This document shows, piece by piece, positions 35,971 to 46,177 of a DNA stretch of 64,000 nt. The notes beneath the pieces are model-generated. The model did no database searches. It saw nothing but the letters and a program-made list of their open reading frames with translations, and had not been told where the DNA came from. The stretch lies in assembly GCA_039000515.1 (NCBI GenBank), contig JBCFYV010009882.1:104616821-104680820 (forward strand), in the 5' to 3' direction. This DNA is from Timema cristinae. Taxonomy: Eukaryota; Arthropoda; Insecta; Phasmatodea; Timematidae. The stretch's first letter is position 1, and each line of letters starts with the position of its first letter. The position numbers and the translations under genes were made by a program.

Positions 35971-36612
35971 CATCTTGAGCTAGTTCTATCAAGTCCACCT
36001 CATTACACCCTATCCCTATCTAGAGCTAGTTCTATCCAGTACACCTCATTACACCATATCTCTATCTTGATCTAGTTCTATCCAGTCCACCTCATTACAC
36101 CCTATCCCTATCTTGAGCTAGTTCTATCTAGTACACCTCATTACACCCTATCCCTCTCTTGAGCTAGTTCTATCCAGTCCACCTCATTACACCCTATCCC
36201 TCTCTTGAGCTAGTTCTATCCAGTACACCTCATTACACCCTATCCCTATCTTGAGCTAGTTCTATCAAGTCCACCTCATTACACCCTATCCCTATCTAGA
36301 GCTAGTTCTATCCAGTACACCTCATTACACCATATCTCTATCTTGATCTAGTTCTATCCAGTCCACCTCATTACACCCTATCCCTATCTTGAGCTAGTTC
36401 TATCTAGTACACCTCATTACACCCTATCCCTCTCTTGAGCTAGTTCTATCCAGTACACCTCATTACACCCTATCCCTATCTTGAGCTAGTTCTATCCAGT
36501 CCACCTCATTACACCCTATCCCTCTCTTGAGCTAGTTCTATCCAGTCCACCTCATTACACCCTATCCCCATCTTGAGCTAGTTCTATCCAGTCCACCTCA
36601 TTACACCCTATA
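35971..36612. repeat. 46-bp minisatellite (about 14 units)
   Basis: Units contain GAGCTAGTTCTATCCAGT and CCACCTCATTACACCCTATC. A block of about five or six units beginning near 35972 recurs near 36248, including the rare CACCATATCTCTATCTTGAT variant, so several units were copied together. Confidence 0.95.
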
Positions 36613-37363
36613 TTTTTCAGGTCCATTCTAATGTTATCCTCCCATCTGTGTCTTGTGGTCTTACCAATGGTCTCTTCTCATTTGGTTTGCCAGTCAAGAC
36701 CCGGAATAAGGTACTAGACTCACCCATTCACGCTGCATTTCCTGACCACCATAATCTGCGAGAATTTACTATCCTACCAATGTTTCGTGATGAGTACAGG
36801 GTATGTAACTCATCATTATAACAGAGTGATAGCTCAATCACTAAATGCTCATAGCTATTCCCTTCAGTCTTAGGCTGCTGATGTCATACATTTTAGATTT
36901 CAGATACCTTTGTACTCCAAAAAATTATCGCGCATCACCAAAAAACTTTGGTTTATGTGGGTTCTACTTATCATTGTTTACTGCATAATAATTTTAAACT
37001 TTGTGAAATTTTGTAAATGTCTATCTATAAACTAATTTTCTTTAAATCATAAATAACTTGAAAATAAATAAAACCACCACATGTTAAACATAAAAAAATA
37101 TATTATTGTTTAAAACCTTTTTATTTTTTTGTAAGAAGGGTGTCAGTGTCTAGAATTTTTACAAATAGCTTTAATATCAAGCTTAATATAAGACATCTGG
37201 AATCGCATGTCTGCCTTTGCATTTCATTTTTTGCAATCATTTGTTTAGTTTGAAGAGTATAAAGAACATCCAGACTATCAAACATTATACAGTCTGAGTG
37301 GGCTCCTGAAGGATTCATTTGGAGCCCCAGGGGGCTCCGAGGAGCACACATTGCGAAACGTTG
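36613..37363. other. Spacer with the second copy of a 70-bp dispersed repeat
   Basis: 36748-36821 matches 20776-20849 in the same orientation. The rest is unassigned, apart from GGAGCCCCAGGGGGCTCC near 37321, which is close to a perfect small palindrome. Confidence 0.5.
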
Positions 37364-37371
37364 GTCTAAGG

Positions 37372-38214
37372 CAAGGGTTCTCAACCCACGGCCCACGGGG
37401 AACCTGCGGTCCACCATAGTTTTTTTTTTCGGTTGGCGACTCGTGAAAAATATAAAATTAGTTCAAGACAAAAAAATCACAAATACAGATTTATATTTTA
37501 CATATTTAAATAAATTTATACTATGATTTTTTTATAAACCTTTTATAAATATAACGTTTTTATACAAATGTACTGTACGTTGAAACGGTAAATGACTACT
37601 CTAGTAGACTAGGGAGAGAGTACTATTTCGGGAGTGTTCGGACATAGTCGGGAGTGTTCGGACATAGTCGGGAGTGTTCGGACATAGTCGGGAGTGTTCG
37701 GACATAGTTGGGGGTGTTCGGAAATAGTCGAGAGTGTTCGGACATAGTTGGGAATGCTCGGACATAGTCGGGAGTGTTCGGACATAGTCGGGAGTGTTCG
37801 GACATAGTCGGGAGTGTTCGGACATAGTTGGGAGTGTTCGGAAATAGTCGAGAGTGTTCGGACATAGTTGGGAATGCTCGGACATAGTCGGGAGTGTTCG
37901 GACATAGTCGGGAGTGTTCGGACATAGTCGGGAGTGTTCGGACATAGTCGGGAGTGTTCGGACATAGTTAGTAGTGTTCGGACATAGTCGGGAGTGTTCG
38001 GACATAGTTGGGAATGCTCGGACATAGTCGGGAGTGTTCGGACATAGTCGGGAATGCTAGTGTTTGCTCATCACAGCTGAGAAACTCGGGACGCCAAAAT
38101 AAAAATACTATATCAAGTGTTCAATTCTGATATTGTCGGTGCAGAATTGCGGCCCGCGAGCCAGCGAGGGACAGAAACTTTGGCCCTTGGACATAAAATG
38201 GTTGAAGACCCCTG
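37372..38214. mobile_element. Non-autonomous hAT element carrying a 20-bp minisatellite
   Basis: The left end CAAGGGTTCTCAACCCACGG is an inverted match to the right end (complement CAGGGGTCTTCAACC). Both are followed by the GC-rich 'GGCCC' stretches common in hAT MITEs (ACGGCCCACGGGG; GCGGCCCGCGAGCC). Flanking 8-mers are GTCTAAGG (37364-37371) and CTCTGACG (38215-38222), a decayed TSD. The flanks also join to rebuild a SINE-D head, which supports the boundaries. The element has no transposase. Confidence 0.8.
37626..38055. repeat. 20-bp minisatellite (about 21 units) inside the hAT element
   Basis: The unit is TAGTCGGGAGTGTTCGGACA with variants TAGTTGGGAATGCTCGGACA and GAAATAGTCGAGAG. The pattern of variants at 37700-37780 recurs at 37820-37900, six units later. 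Confidence 0.95.
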
Positions 38215-38222
38215 CTCTGACG

Positions 38223-38694
38223 CGTCACTCTCGCAATAGACTGAACAGGGAGATCAGGGTTTCAATAACCGTCGGGGTGTGAATACATGTTTTTTTCTTA
38301 AAGGATTTTTCACGCTTTCACCACACAAATACGGGTACACTTAGTCTAAATATCTCCTTGCTCATCCCTAACACATGACGTAATTTTCTTTTAGTACTGC
38401 GTCCTACTACCCGTTCGAGTTATACGCCTTTGTACTAATTACACTACTGGGCTAGAGATTAGGAAGGCTTATTTGAGAGGAAGTGAACCCTCATTTGTGT
38501 GGAAGGAGAGTGGAAAATTTTAGGAAAACCACCCTCAGTGCACCCTACCGGGATCGAATATTGATATTCCTGTCTTCGGCAGTCTAATCCAACACGATAG
38601 TAGCACGTTAGACTACGCGGCCATCGAAACGGGTATGAGGTAATTAGTTCATACACATATAAACTGGACGGGTAGTAAGACGTGGTGCTAAAAG
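38223..38694 (+). mobile_element. SINE-D host copy, split by a hAT and by another SINE-D
   Basis: The head fragment TTGGTCTAAGG (37361-37371) lies left of the hAT. The rest of the head, GCGTCACTCTCGCAATAGAC, starts right of it at about 38222. The body runs to 38385 and the tail resumes at 38646-38694 (TAATTAGTTC ... GGACGGGTAGTAAGACG) after an inserted SINE-D. The sequence is continuous once both insertions are removed. Confidence 0.8.
38386..38635 (-). mobile_element. SINE-D nested in another SINE-D, with TSD
   Basis: A full minus-strand copy with tail, body, B-box region and head (GATGGCCGCGTAGTCTAACG). TGACGTAATT (38376-38385) and TGAGGTAATT (38636-38645) form a 9/10 TSD. Confidence 0.85.
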
Positions 38695-38699
38695 AAGAG

Positions 38700-38897
38700 T
38701 GGTGGACGATTTTAATGGAGAGCTTCACACCACTAAGCTACTAAATTATTTCAATTGGTTCGCTGGTGAAGGGGTGGTCCAGGTTCAAGTCTTGGACGGA
38801 TGTAATGGGTTTTTTTTTCAGAATTTATTCCCATTCTCTCCGCGCAAAATGAGGGGTACATTTCTTTATAACTATACCCTCCTGGTACCAACCCTGT
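38700..38897 (+). mobile_element. Divergent tRNA-derived SINE, probably SINE-D related
   Basis: A B-box-like GGTTCAAGTC lies near 38782. A T-run, CCATTCTCTCCGCGCAAAAT and GGGTACATTTCTTTATAAC follow in the same order as the SINE-D body. The A box and tail are poor. Confidence 0.45.
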
Positions 38898-39725
38898 AAG
38901 TCAGAAATTTAAAGCTTTAAAATCGGTGTACTTTGTTCAGGGAAAGGTGTACGGGTCATTTTCTGAGCAGCTAAGATAGATATAAATGGTAAATATAAAT
39001 AACTGTAACAATTGTAAAAATTGTATATTCTTAGAACTAAATTATTTTAGAAAATATTATAAATTATCAATTGAAGTAAGGATCTTTATTAATAAATGGA
39101 TAAATAATGGATATTAAGTGTAGGGTTTAATGTCAATTTAAAGTTAGTTTATTGAAGATGATGAGATTAAGAGATTACATTACATAAATTATACAATGAA
39201 GAGTACCTAAAAAATGTAAACAATAAAATTACAAAAGACACAATAAAAACTGATGAATTATAAACTGTATAAATGAACATTAGACTAAATTTAATTTTAT
39301 GAAGATAATCTGATTTATCAAATTGAGTGAATTAAATTAAATTATTAATGATAAGATTAAATGTTGTCTAACATTCAATTATACATTCTATAATTTATCG
39401 GTATTTATTATGTTTCATACCATTTTATTGTTTACAATTTTTCAGGTATATTTATTGTTCTTCATTATATAATTTATATACTGTTATTTCTTAATATAAT
39501 CATCTTCAATCAACTTTAGGTTGACATTAAACACAACACTTAATATCCAAGTCGTATCCATTATTATCCTTAGAATTAAGTTTTGAACATTAAGTAATAA
39601 TATTTTTACCACAAGTACTTAACATTGTATAATATCTACAATAACATTAGCATAAGTAGCTCTCAAACTGTTACAACGGTAATGAGCTGAAATTTGTAAA
39701 GTATAAATAAATAAATAACTAACTC
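38898..39725. other. Unassigned, extremely A+T-rich
   Basis: There are loose inverted similarities around 39090-39560 (TTAATGTCAATTTAAAGTTAG against CAACTTTAGGTTGACATTAA), which suggest a decayed inverted-repeat element, but I cannot define its ends. Confidence 0.35.
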
Positions 39726-39739
39726 TATTGTAAATATTG

Positions 39740-39970
39740 ACGCTTGTCGTGTTGAGCTCGACTGCTGAGGACGGGGAGATCGAGGTTCGAATCTCGGTCG
39801 GGTGAACTGGGGGTGGTTTTTCCTAAATGGTTTTCCACTCTTCCTCCACGCAGATGCGGGTTCATTTCCTATAATTCAACCTTCCCAATTCCTAATCCAT
39901 TTGCGTAATTAGTACTTAAAGCGTATAACCAGAATGGGTAGTAAGATGCGGTACTAAATATTATTATAAT
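39740..39970 (+). mobile_element. SINE-C copy 6, 5'-truncated, with perfect 14-bp TSD
   Basis: It begins inside the head (CGCTTGTCGTGTTGAGC), keeps the B box GGTTCGAATC and ends with the shared tail plus an A+T-rich end. TATTGTAAATATTG flanks it at 39726-39739 and 39971-39984. A 5'-truncation inside a perfect TSD is the signature of incomplete target-primed reverse transcription. Confidence 0.92.
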
Positions 39971-39984
39971 TATTGTAAATATTG

Positions 39985-41525
39985 GGCTATCCCGGTCGGC
40001 CGTAAAGATAATTTCCACAGAAAGGGAACCGACCATTTCCCTGCTCTTTTGTAAGATATTGAGGCCTGTATCCCAAAGCTGTGCGAGCTAATGTTGAGTT
40101 TAGTTGAACTCTAAACTGATGTTCTCGGTAGAATCCGTCAGTCCATGCGCGTGTTTATAAATATTGTCCATCAACGACGGGGCGCTAGACGGCCAAACCA
40201 GGGAAAGAAAGAATGTTTCAAGTCAGCAGCCGCACGAGGTTTGTCGGCGGAGAGATGGCCTTTTTTTATATATTTTTTATTACTATTACGAGGAAGATCT
40301 GCAAACCCGCCATACACAAATAAATAAGTATGAACGCAAATACGAGAATACTGGATTTCTTAGAAATGTAAAGTACAGCTGAGCTGTCACTGGTTTTGGG
40401 GAAATTAATGTTTTAATATCAAGGTCATTCAAAATACAAATCGCACCTCTTATGCTAACTTCTAACATCTTATACTTACTATTCGTACACACACAAGTAT
40501 ATCTAAATGTATTCATTTCGCACTTTCTGAAATATAATTAACTAGATCCACTATTATGATTTATCAAATTTTTTTGTATATGGGACTTAGAAGGTTGTTT
40601 TATCATGAAGGTCTATGGTACCTGCATTATTGGTTGTTGTGTTTTTCATGAATGTATATAGCACTTGCATTATGAGTGGTTAATTCACTAGCCCAGTCTT
40701 TATTAAACTAACAATAAGCCAGAAGATTATTTTTAAAATAATTATTTGAAAGATTAGATTAAAAACATCTAAATTTCTATTTAGATTATTTGATAGAAGA
40801 CCTAAGGGAAAAACTTAGCAATGTATGTTTATAAAACCCCTTTTTTCATCATAGAAATATATAATAAATATTATAAATTTTTGTTTCTTTAGATGTATGT
40901 CTCTTTAGTCTTAAATTAAGTAAAGGCCAGTCAATGTAATAAGAAAAGTACAGAAATGACCAAGTCAAGTATTTTGTAAAAATTTATGGTATAAAATTAA
41001 GGGCACCTCCTATTTAGAGTGCAATTTCATCACATTGTGGTATTTATTATTGCTCTATTCTGTTATTTTATATCAAAACCACTTAAACAATCTTCTATAA
41101 ACTTGGAATGTTCTATTGTGATCTTGTTAAATTTAATATTATTTGTTCAAGAAAGGCGATAACTATATTTCTGAATTCTTACTTTGATCTCATAACTGAG
41201 ATATTTCACGTGAAAATTCCTTAAATATCAAACAATTTCCACTTTTTATTTTATGAATTTATTTAAATCTTATACACATGACCATCAGGTTTTGTAATCC
41301 TTTAGAAACACCCCAATTTTTGCGTTAAGTCCATTTAAAAATAACAAACCCTTTTCAAAATAAAGTGACATTTCTGAAAACCAACAGCAGTTCCTGATAA
41401 ATACCTCACACTGTAAATATACATTTACCATCTATTTAAATGTTAGACAAAGATGTTCGTCATTAACTAAACATACGTTTTTTTAAAGGTTTTTGGTACG
41501 AAAACTAAATTATACACTAAATGTG
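39985..41525. other. Unassigned A+T-rich sequence
   Basis: No repeats or coding signals recognised over about 1.5 kb. A frame at 40145-40382 is short and unrecognised. Confidence 0.4.
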
Positions 41526-41787
41526 GAGTGGAACCTCGTACATCCAGCCTAACTGGAACCTCGTACATCCGGACTAACTGGAACCTCGTACATCCGGACT
41601 AATGAATGTCCGGATAATCCAGAACTTTAGGGAAAATGCACTAATACAATATATATTGGTACAACTCACCATTTATTTTCACAATAACAAAGTATAAAGC
41701 AATTAAAACATGATACAACCACAATATTTCAGTCCGGATAAACCAGAAATTTGAATCAATGAGGGCCGGATAAACGAGTTTCCGCTG
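41526..41787. mobile_element. pogo/Tigger-like MITE with a triplicated left terminus
   Basis: The left end GAGTGGAACCTCG (41526-41538) is inverted at the right end CGAGTTTCCGCTG (41775-41787). Internal GTCCGGATAATCCAGAAC and CCGGATAAACCAGAAATTTG are typical of pogo-family MITEs (TIR CAGTGGAACCTCG, then ATCCGGAC). The left terminal 25 bp is present three times in tandem, starting at 41529, 41554 and 41579. TA follows the right end, but no TA precedes the left. Confidence 0.75.
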
Positions 41788-42429
41788 TACTCTAATATTG
41801 CAAGGCCCACCTTTTTTAATATAAATCTGGTGTTTTTGGTCAAACCTTTTATAGCCTTTAATATTTATTATAAATAATTTGATATAGTTGTTTTTAAAAC
41901 TAAATAATCTGAGAAAGAAAGTGGTTTAAAATTAAAAATAAAACTTTATTTTCTTCTCCTAGTATGAGTAGTTTTATTTGTTGTAAAAATTGTATAACGA
42001 CTATGAGAGTTATTTATAGCTTCAAATTTATATAATAAAAATACAAATTTTCAAAATATTAAATGTATAAACTTTTATGATTTTTCCAGGTTAAAATAAA
42101 GCTATATATAAAAATTTAAAATCAATAACATTATAGAAGTACTTGATAATTTATTTGTGCTATTTAATTAATGATAGTGAATGATGTTAATTTGGCTTAA
42201 GACAAAGATTATTAAATGGCTATTATTAAAATAGTTTTGACATGGTTTCATATAATTTCATTCACTAAAACTGTTAAAAGATGGACTTAACTCTGAAATT
42301 AAAATCCTAATGTCATTTAAATAAATACTTTTCTTTATATTTATATAATAATTAGAGCAAAATTAATCAAAGTGCTTACATTTTTCTAAATTTTTAAAAT
42401 ATACTTTTAGGGTTTTCACATAATCTAAA
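41788..42429. other. Unassigned A+T-rich spacer
   Basis: No feature recognised. Confidence 0.35.
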
Positions 42430-42440
42430 ATGTTTGATGT

Positions 42441-42669
42441 CCCTCTCACGTTAGACTAAACTGCTGACAACTGGGAGTTCAGGGTTCAAATCCTGGTCTG
42501 GTGTACAGAGGTTTTTTACAAAACAATTTTCCACTCTCTCCTCGCAAATGTGGAAACACTTCATCTAAATTCAACGTCAATCATTCCTAGCTTATTAGTT
42601 TAATTAGTACGTACGTGAATAACCCGGATAGGTAGTAAGACGCGGTGCTAAATAAAAAATAATATATAT
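42441..42669 (+). mobile_element. SINE-D, 5'-truncated, with 11-bp TSD
   Basis: The A-box half of the head is missing. B box GGTTCAAATC, body and tail (GGTAGTAAGACGCGGTGC) are present. ATGTTTGATGT flanks it at 42430-42440 and 42670-42680. Confidence 0.88.
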
Positions 42670-42718
42670 ATGTTTGATGTTTTTAAAACTGTAAGTCTAA
42701 GCAAGAGTAGCACTCTTT

Positions 42719-42990
42719 GGTGACCTGGTGGTCTAGGGGTAAGGTGTCGGACTTCTGTGCTGGGGTCCGGGGTTCAATCCTCGGTTCCGGCACAGATTTA
42801 TCTGATTACCAAACCCTTCCTTCACCTCTGACAAGACATCTTGTGAATGTGGGGAATGCCAGGCCTCCACCGTGGTTCGGATTACACGTTAAACTGTCCT
42901 TCATTTCATCTCACAATCACCCTAACCATTACACATTAGCTTAAGTGCGTATAACCCGAATGGGTAGTAAGACGCGGTGCTAATAATAAT
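42719..42990 (+). mobile_element. SINE-B copy 3, full length, perfect 13-bp TSD
   Basis: A box TGGTCTAGGGG (42729-42739), B box GGTTCAATCC (42771-42780), full body, the shared tail and TAATAATAAT. AGTAGCACTCTTT flanks it exactly at 42706-42718 and 42991-43003. This is the best reference copy of SINE-B and looks young. Confidence 0.95.
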
Positions 42991-43003
42991 AGTAGCACTC
43001 TTT

Positions 43004-43235
43004 CAACGCCTGCTGTGTAGCCCGCGCGTCGTACAGGAAAAGAATGCGGAGTGCCTATCTACCATTAGCGTTTTACTCTCTCTCTCTATCCCTTGGAAAG
43101 AGAAATATTGTGATCGTCAAAAAATTCGAACTCGATATTTTGAATAAATGTCGACGTTTCATGACCCCCTTAAACCAAAGAGTGATTTTCGCAATGCTGT
43201 CTGTCTGCTACTGGGACCAGAGATGAAACAATTTC
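43004..43235. other. Unassigned spacer
   Basis: A 60-codon frame at 43044 is not recognised. Confidence 0.35.
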
Positions 43236-43296
43236 ACCAATCGGGCTAGAACGTGGTATCAGGGGTTTTAATAAGGTTCACTAGGGAAATATTTGG

Positions 43297-43348
<52 letters not shown>

Positions 43349-43409
43349 CCAAATATTTCTCTAGTGAACCTTATTAAAACCCCAGATACCAAGTTCTAAC
43401 CCGATTGGT
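43236..43409. repeat. Palindrome with an (AT)n loop
   Basis: The left arm (43236-43299, starting ACCAATCGGG) is the near-perfect inverted complement of the right arm (43345-43409, ending CCCGATTGGT). An uninterrupted AT dinucleotide run of about 45 bp forms the centre. A further AT run follows at 43410-43430. It could extrude as a cruciform. It may be a MITE that inserted into an AT microsatellite or generated it. Confidence 0.9.
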
Positions 43410-43439
43410 ATATATATATATATATATATAATATAATAG

Positions 43440-43715
43440 TTTTGCTCGTTTTTATTTGAAAGTGGATGTAAACTAATGTAATTCCAGAGCCGTTTTTTGA
43501 TAGGTCTTACCGTTTAGCCACAAGAGACCTCCAAAGAAAGGTCCGCACCGACTTTAAAGTTGCTTCGCTATTTTGAATTTTTTCGGAGGTTAAAAATTGA
43601 AATTTTTAACTTTTGGGAATTTTCCCGTCAGTTACAGGCTATAAGCTATAAGTTTGAAGATTTTAAGTGTCTAGCTCATCTGGAAGTGGGTGAACATTTA
43701 TATCAGTGAGAGTAA
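43440..43715 (-). repeat. Dispersed repeat DR1, copy 2
   Basis: The inverse-orientation counterpart of 29872-30170, with about 80% similarity by eye. On the minus strand it too starts right after a SINE 3' tail (the SINE-D at 43732). Confidence 0.75.
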
Positions 43716-43731
43716 GATAATATAATATATC

Positions 43732-43968
43732 TTAACACCATGTCTTACTACCCATTAAGTTTATACGCTTATCTACTAATTACGATAGTCAGTTAGGGAT
43801 GCGGAAGGTTGCATAGTGTACCTACATTTTCGGAGAGAGAGTAGGAAACTATTTAGGGGAAACCACCCTCAGTACACCCGACCGAGATTTAACTCCGATC
43901 TCCCCGTCAACGACAATCTAGTCTATTGCGAGGGTAGCACCTTAGACCACAAGTCCACCGAATCGGGT
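43732..43968 (-). mobile_element. SINE-D copy
   Basis: Complete on the minus strand: GGTGGACTTGTGGTCTAAGG head, body, and tail with GGGTAGTAAGACATGGTG. No clear TSD. Confidence 0.8.
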
Positions 43969-44072
43969 TTGGAACTATCGATCAAATAATCAAATTAGGG
44001 TTAGTTTATTTAAGGGCAAATAAAAGCGATTTTTTTTTCGAAATCGGCTCTATTGGTTTTGATTAAAACTAA

Positions 44073-44351
44073 GATGACCTGGTGGTCTAGGGGTAAGGTG
44101 TCAGACCTCTGTGTTGAGGGTCCGGGGTTCAATCCTTGGTCTCAGCACAGATTTATCTGATTACCAAACCCTTCCTTCACCTCTGACAAGACGTGTATTA
44201 ATCACAACTTGTGAATGTGTGGAATGCCAGGCCTCCACCGTGGTTCGGATCCCACGTTAAGCTGTAGGTCCTCCATTTCATCTCACAATCACCCTACCAT
44301 TACATATTAGCGTAAGTGCGTACAACCCGAACGGGTAGTAAGACGCGGTGC

Positions 44352-44409
<58 letters not shown>

Positions 44410-44415
44410 GATGAT
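44073..44415 (+). mobile_element. SINE-B copy 4 with a long (TAA)n tail
   Basis: A complete SINE-B with an 18-base insertion in the body (GTGTATTAATCACAACTTG region) that is shared with the copy at 45.4 kb, so the two form a subfamily. The tail has about 19 TAA repeats. GATTAAAACTA before (44061) and GATTAAACTA after (44416-44425) form a near-perfect TSD. Confidence 0.9.
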
Positions 44416-44425
44416 GATTAAACTA

Positions 44426-44849
44426 GCATCTAGCCTCAATTTAATCTTACAGATTCATTTTCCCGGTAGAATGAATTTTAAGGCACTCAACTTAAGCAGA
44501 TAGTTCTAAAATTGATCATATCTTCGTAACGCTTTGAGAAACGAAATAACTTTTAACTGAAAGTTTTAGGACTAATAAATATTTAAAAAAAAACACTTTC
44601 ATTTGAAATATATATTTATAAAACTTGTAGTTTTATAGCTTTAAGCAACTATATATTTTTAAATTGAGGTCTGGAAATCTGGGATTTAAGAATTTAAAAT
44701 CTAATACACTCCAGGAAATCAGAAAAGTTTTTAAATTATAAACTCAAAAATAGGGGGCAAAGAATGGAGGGCAGGCTATAAAAAATTATGAAACTAATAG
44801 AAAGAACAAACTACTTCTTAGTTAGATAAAAAATTTCAGTTTTTATAGG
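44426..44849. other. Unassigned A+T-rich spacer
   Basis: No feature recognised. Confidence 0.35.
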
Positions 44850-45023
44850 GGACTGAGTGGTTAGGGAGACTGACTACATGTCCTGATTACTCCTGACTGT
44901 CCTCCTGGCTGAGTGGTTAGGGAGACTGACTACATGTCCTGATTACTCCTGACTGTACTCATGGCTGAGTGGTTAGGGAGACTGACTACATGTCCTGATT
45001 ACTCCTGACTGTCCTCCTGGTTG
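44850..45023. repeat. 56-bp tandem repeat (3 units) containing a tRNA-like A box
   Basis: Each unit contains TGGCTGAGTGGTTAGGGAGA, which resembles the 5' half of tRNA-Ser or tRNA-Leu, followed by CTACATGTCCTGATTACTCC. There is no B box in the unit. Confidence 0.85.
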
Positions 45024-45398
45024 AAGGTTTTTCAACATTGATGATTGTAAGTTTTTGAATGCTTGACTATTAGTGTGGCTATGAGGTTTGTGAAGGGGGT
45101 TTGGTCTGTACAAGTCTGGTTAGTGTGTAGTGTGTAGTGTGTATTTGTGCGTGTGCTCGTTTGAACAATCTTTGCAGGTTTACACCGACCCAGCTATTCC
45201 TGGCCGCCTTGCCAATGTTCTCAGCCATCAAACTGCTACGCGTTAATAGGCGGATATCCCAAACCAATCAGATTTGAACCTCCTTCTTGCTAGAAATGTG
45301 ACTTGACCGAAAATGATTGAGAAGTCTTAACTTTATAACTTAGGGTTTTTAAATAATGGAGTAGAAACTGGCCTTTATCAACATTTATCTTATATTAG
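45024..45398. other. Unassigned spacer
   Basis: Contains a short GTGTGTAGT run near 45125. No recognised gene. Confidence 0.35.
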
Positions 45399-45588
45399 GT
45401 GAGCTGGCGGTCTAGGGGTAAGGTGTCGGACTTCTGTGCTGGGGTCCGGGGTTCAATCCTCGGTCCCCTCACAGATTTATCTGATTACCAAACCCTTCCT
45501 TCACCTCTGACAAGACGTGTATTAATCTCAACTTGTGAATATGGGGAATGCCAGGCCTCCACCGTGGTTCGGATCCCACTTTAAACTG
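45399..45588 (+). mobile_element. SINE-B copy 5, 3' part replaced
   Basis: Head and body are intact up to CCACTTTAAACTGTA, then the sequence switches to minus-strand SINE-D. It has the same body insertion as the 44.1-kb copy. Confidence 0.85.
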
Positions 45589-45718
45589 TATTTGGAGGGA
45601 GGGTGGAAAAAACATTTATAATGAGATTAGAAGGTCGACCTCCCCGTCAGCGGCCAGACCAGACTAGAAATGAGCCTGACACTTAGTCCGCGTGGCCACC
45701 ACCTCGAGTCACGAGCGT
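45588..45718 (-). mobile_element. SINE-D fragment joined to SINE-B
   Basis: On the minus strand: GGTGGCCACGCGGACTAAGT head, the GACGGGGAGGTC region and the start of the body (CCACCCTCCCTCCAAATAC). It lacks the 3' half. The junction with SINE-B falls at CTGTA/TTTGG. Confidence 0.75.
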
Positions 45719-46094
45719 AGACGGGCAGTCTACAAATAGCTGACGGGATTGTGTGTATTCCAACCAACTCTTTGTAGTTTCTTTAGTACATTAACCCGCA
45801 GCTGTGGCCCAGGCGTCTAGGTCGTAAGACTCGCATCGCACTCCTTGGTCGAAGGCTATTATTTCCCATATGCCTGTACTGGTTATACTAATATAATATA
45901 TTAAATGCAATACTCAAGTGTGATAGGAATTGAGGCAGTATAATATGAGAATAAATGTACCTTCATTAGCATGAAGGGAGTGTGGGGAACTATCTAAGGA
46001 ATAAACCCCTCCCAGTACACAACTCCTAAGGGATGGATGGACACAACCTTACACAACCCCCCACCACTCAGGACTATTAGAAGTAACCCCCGAG
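45719..46094. other. Spacer with decayed SINE-like pieces
   Basis: A tRNA-like CAGCTGTGGCCCAGGCGTC lies at 45802, and a decayed minus-strand SINE body seems present at 45885-46025 (GAAGGGAGTGTGGGGAACTA). Neither can be bounded. Confidence 0.35.
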
Positions 46095-46134
46095 AGTTGT
46101 AGCTGGTTGCCTACGTTCACTTGTGAAGGAGCAG
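46095..46134 (+). repeat. Orphan partial unit of the 72-bp minisatellite
   Basis: AGTTGTAGCTGGTTGCCTAC followed by GTTCACTTGTGAAGGAGCAG matches the 7.6-8.1 kb unit with three or four differences over 40 bases. Confidence 0.8.
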
Positions 46135-46177
46135 TTGCTTACCTCCAGGATTGTAGTTAGTTACTTATGCTGATTCA

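Noticed and set aside
38960..39560. Large A+T-rich inverted repeat element
   Set aside because: Similarity between the two halves is weak and may only reflect base composition; no definable ends.
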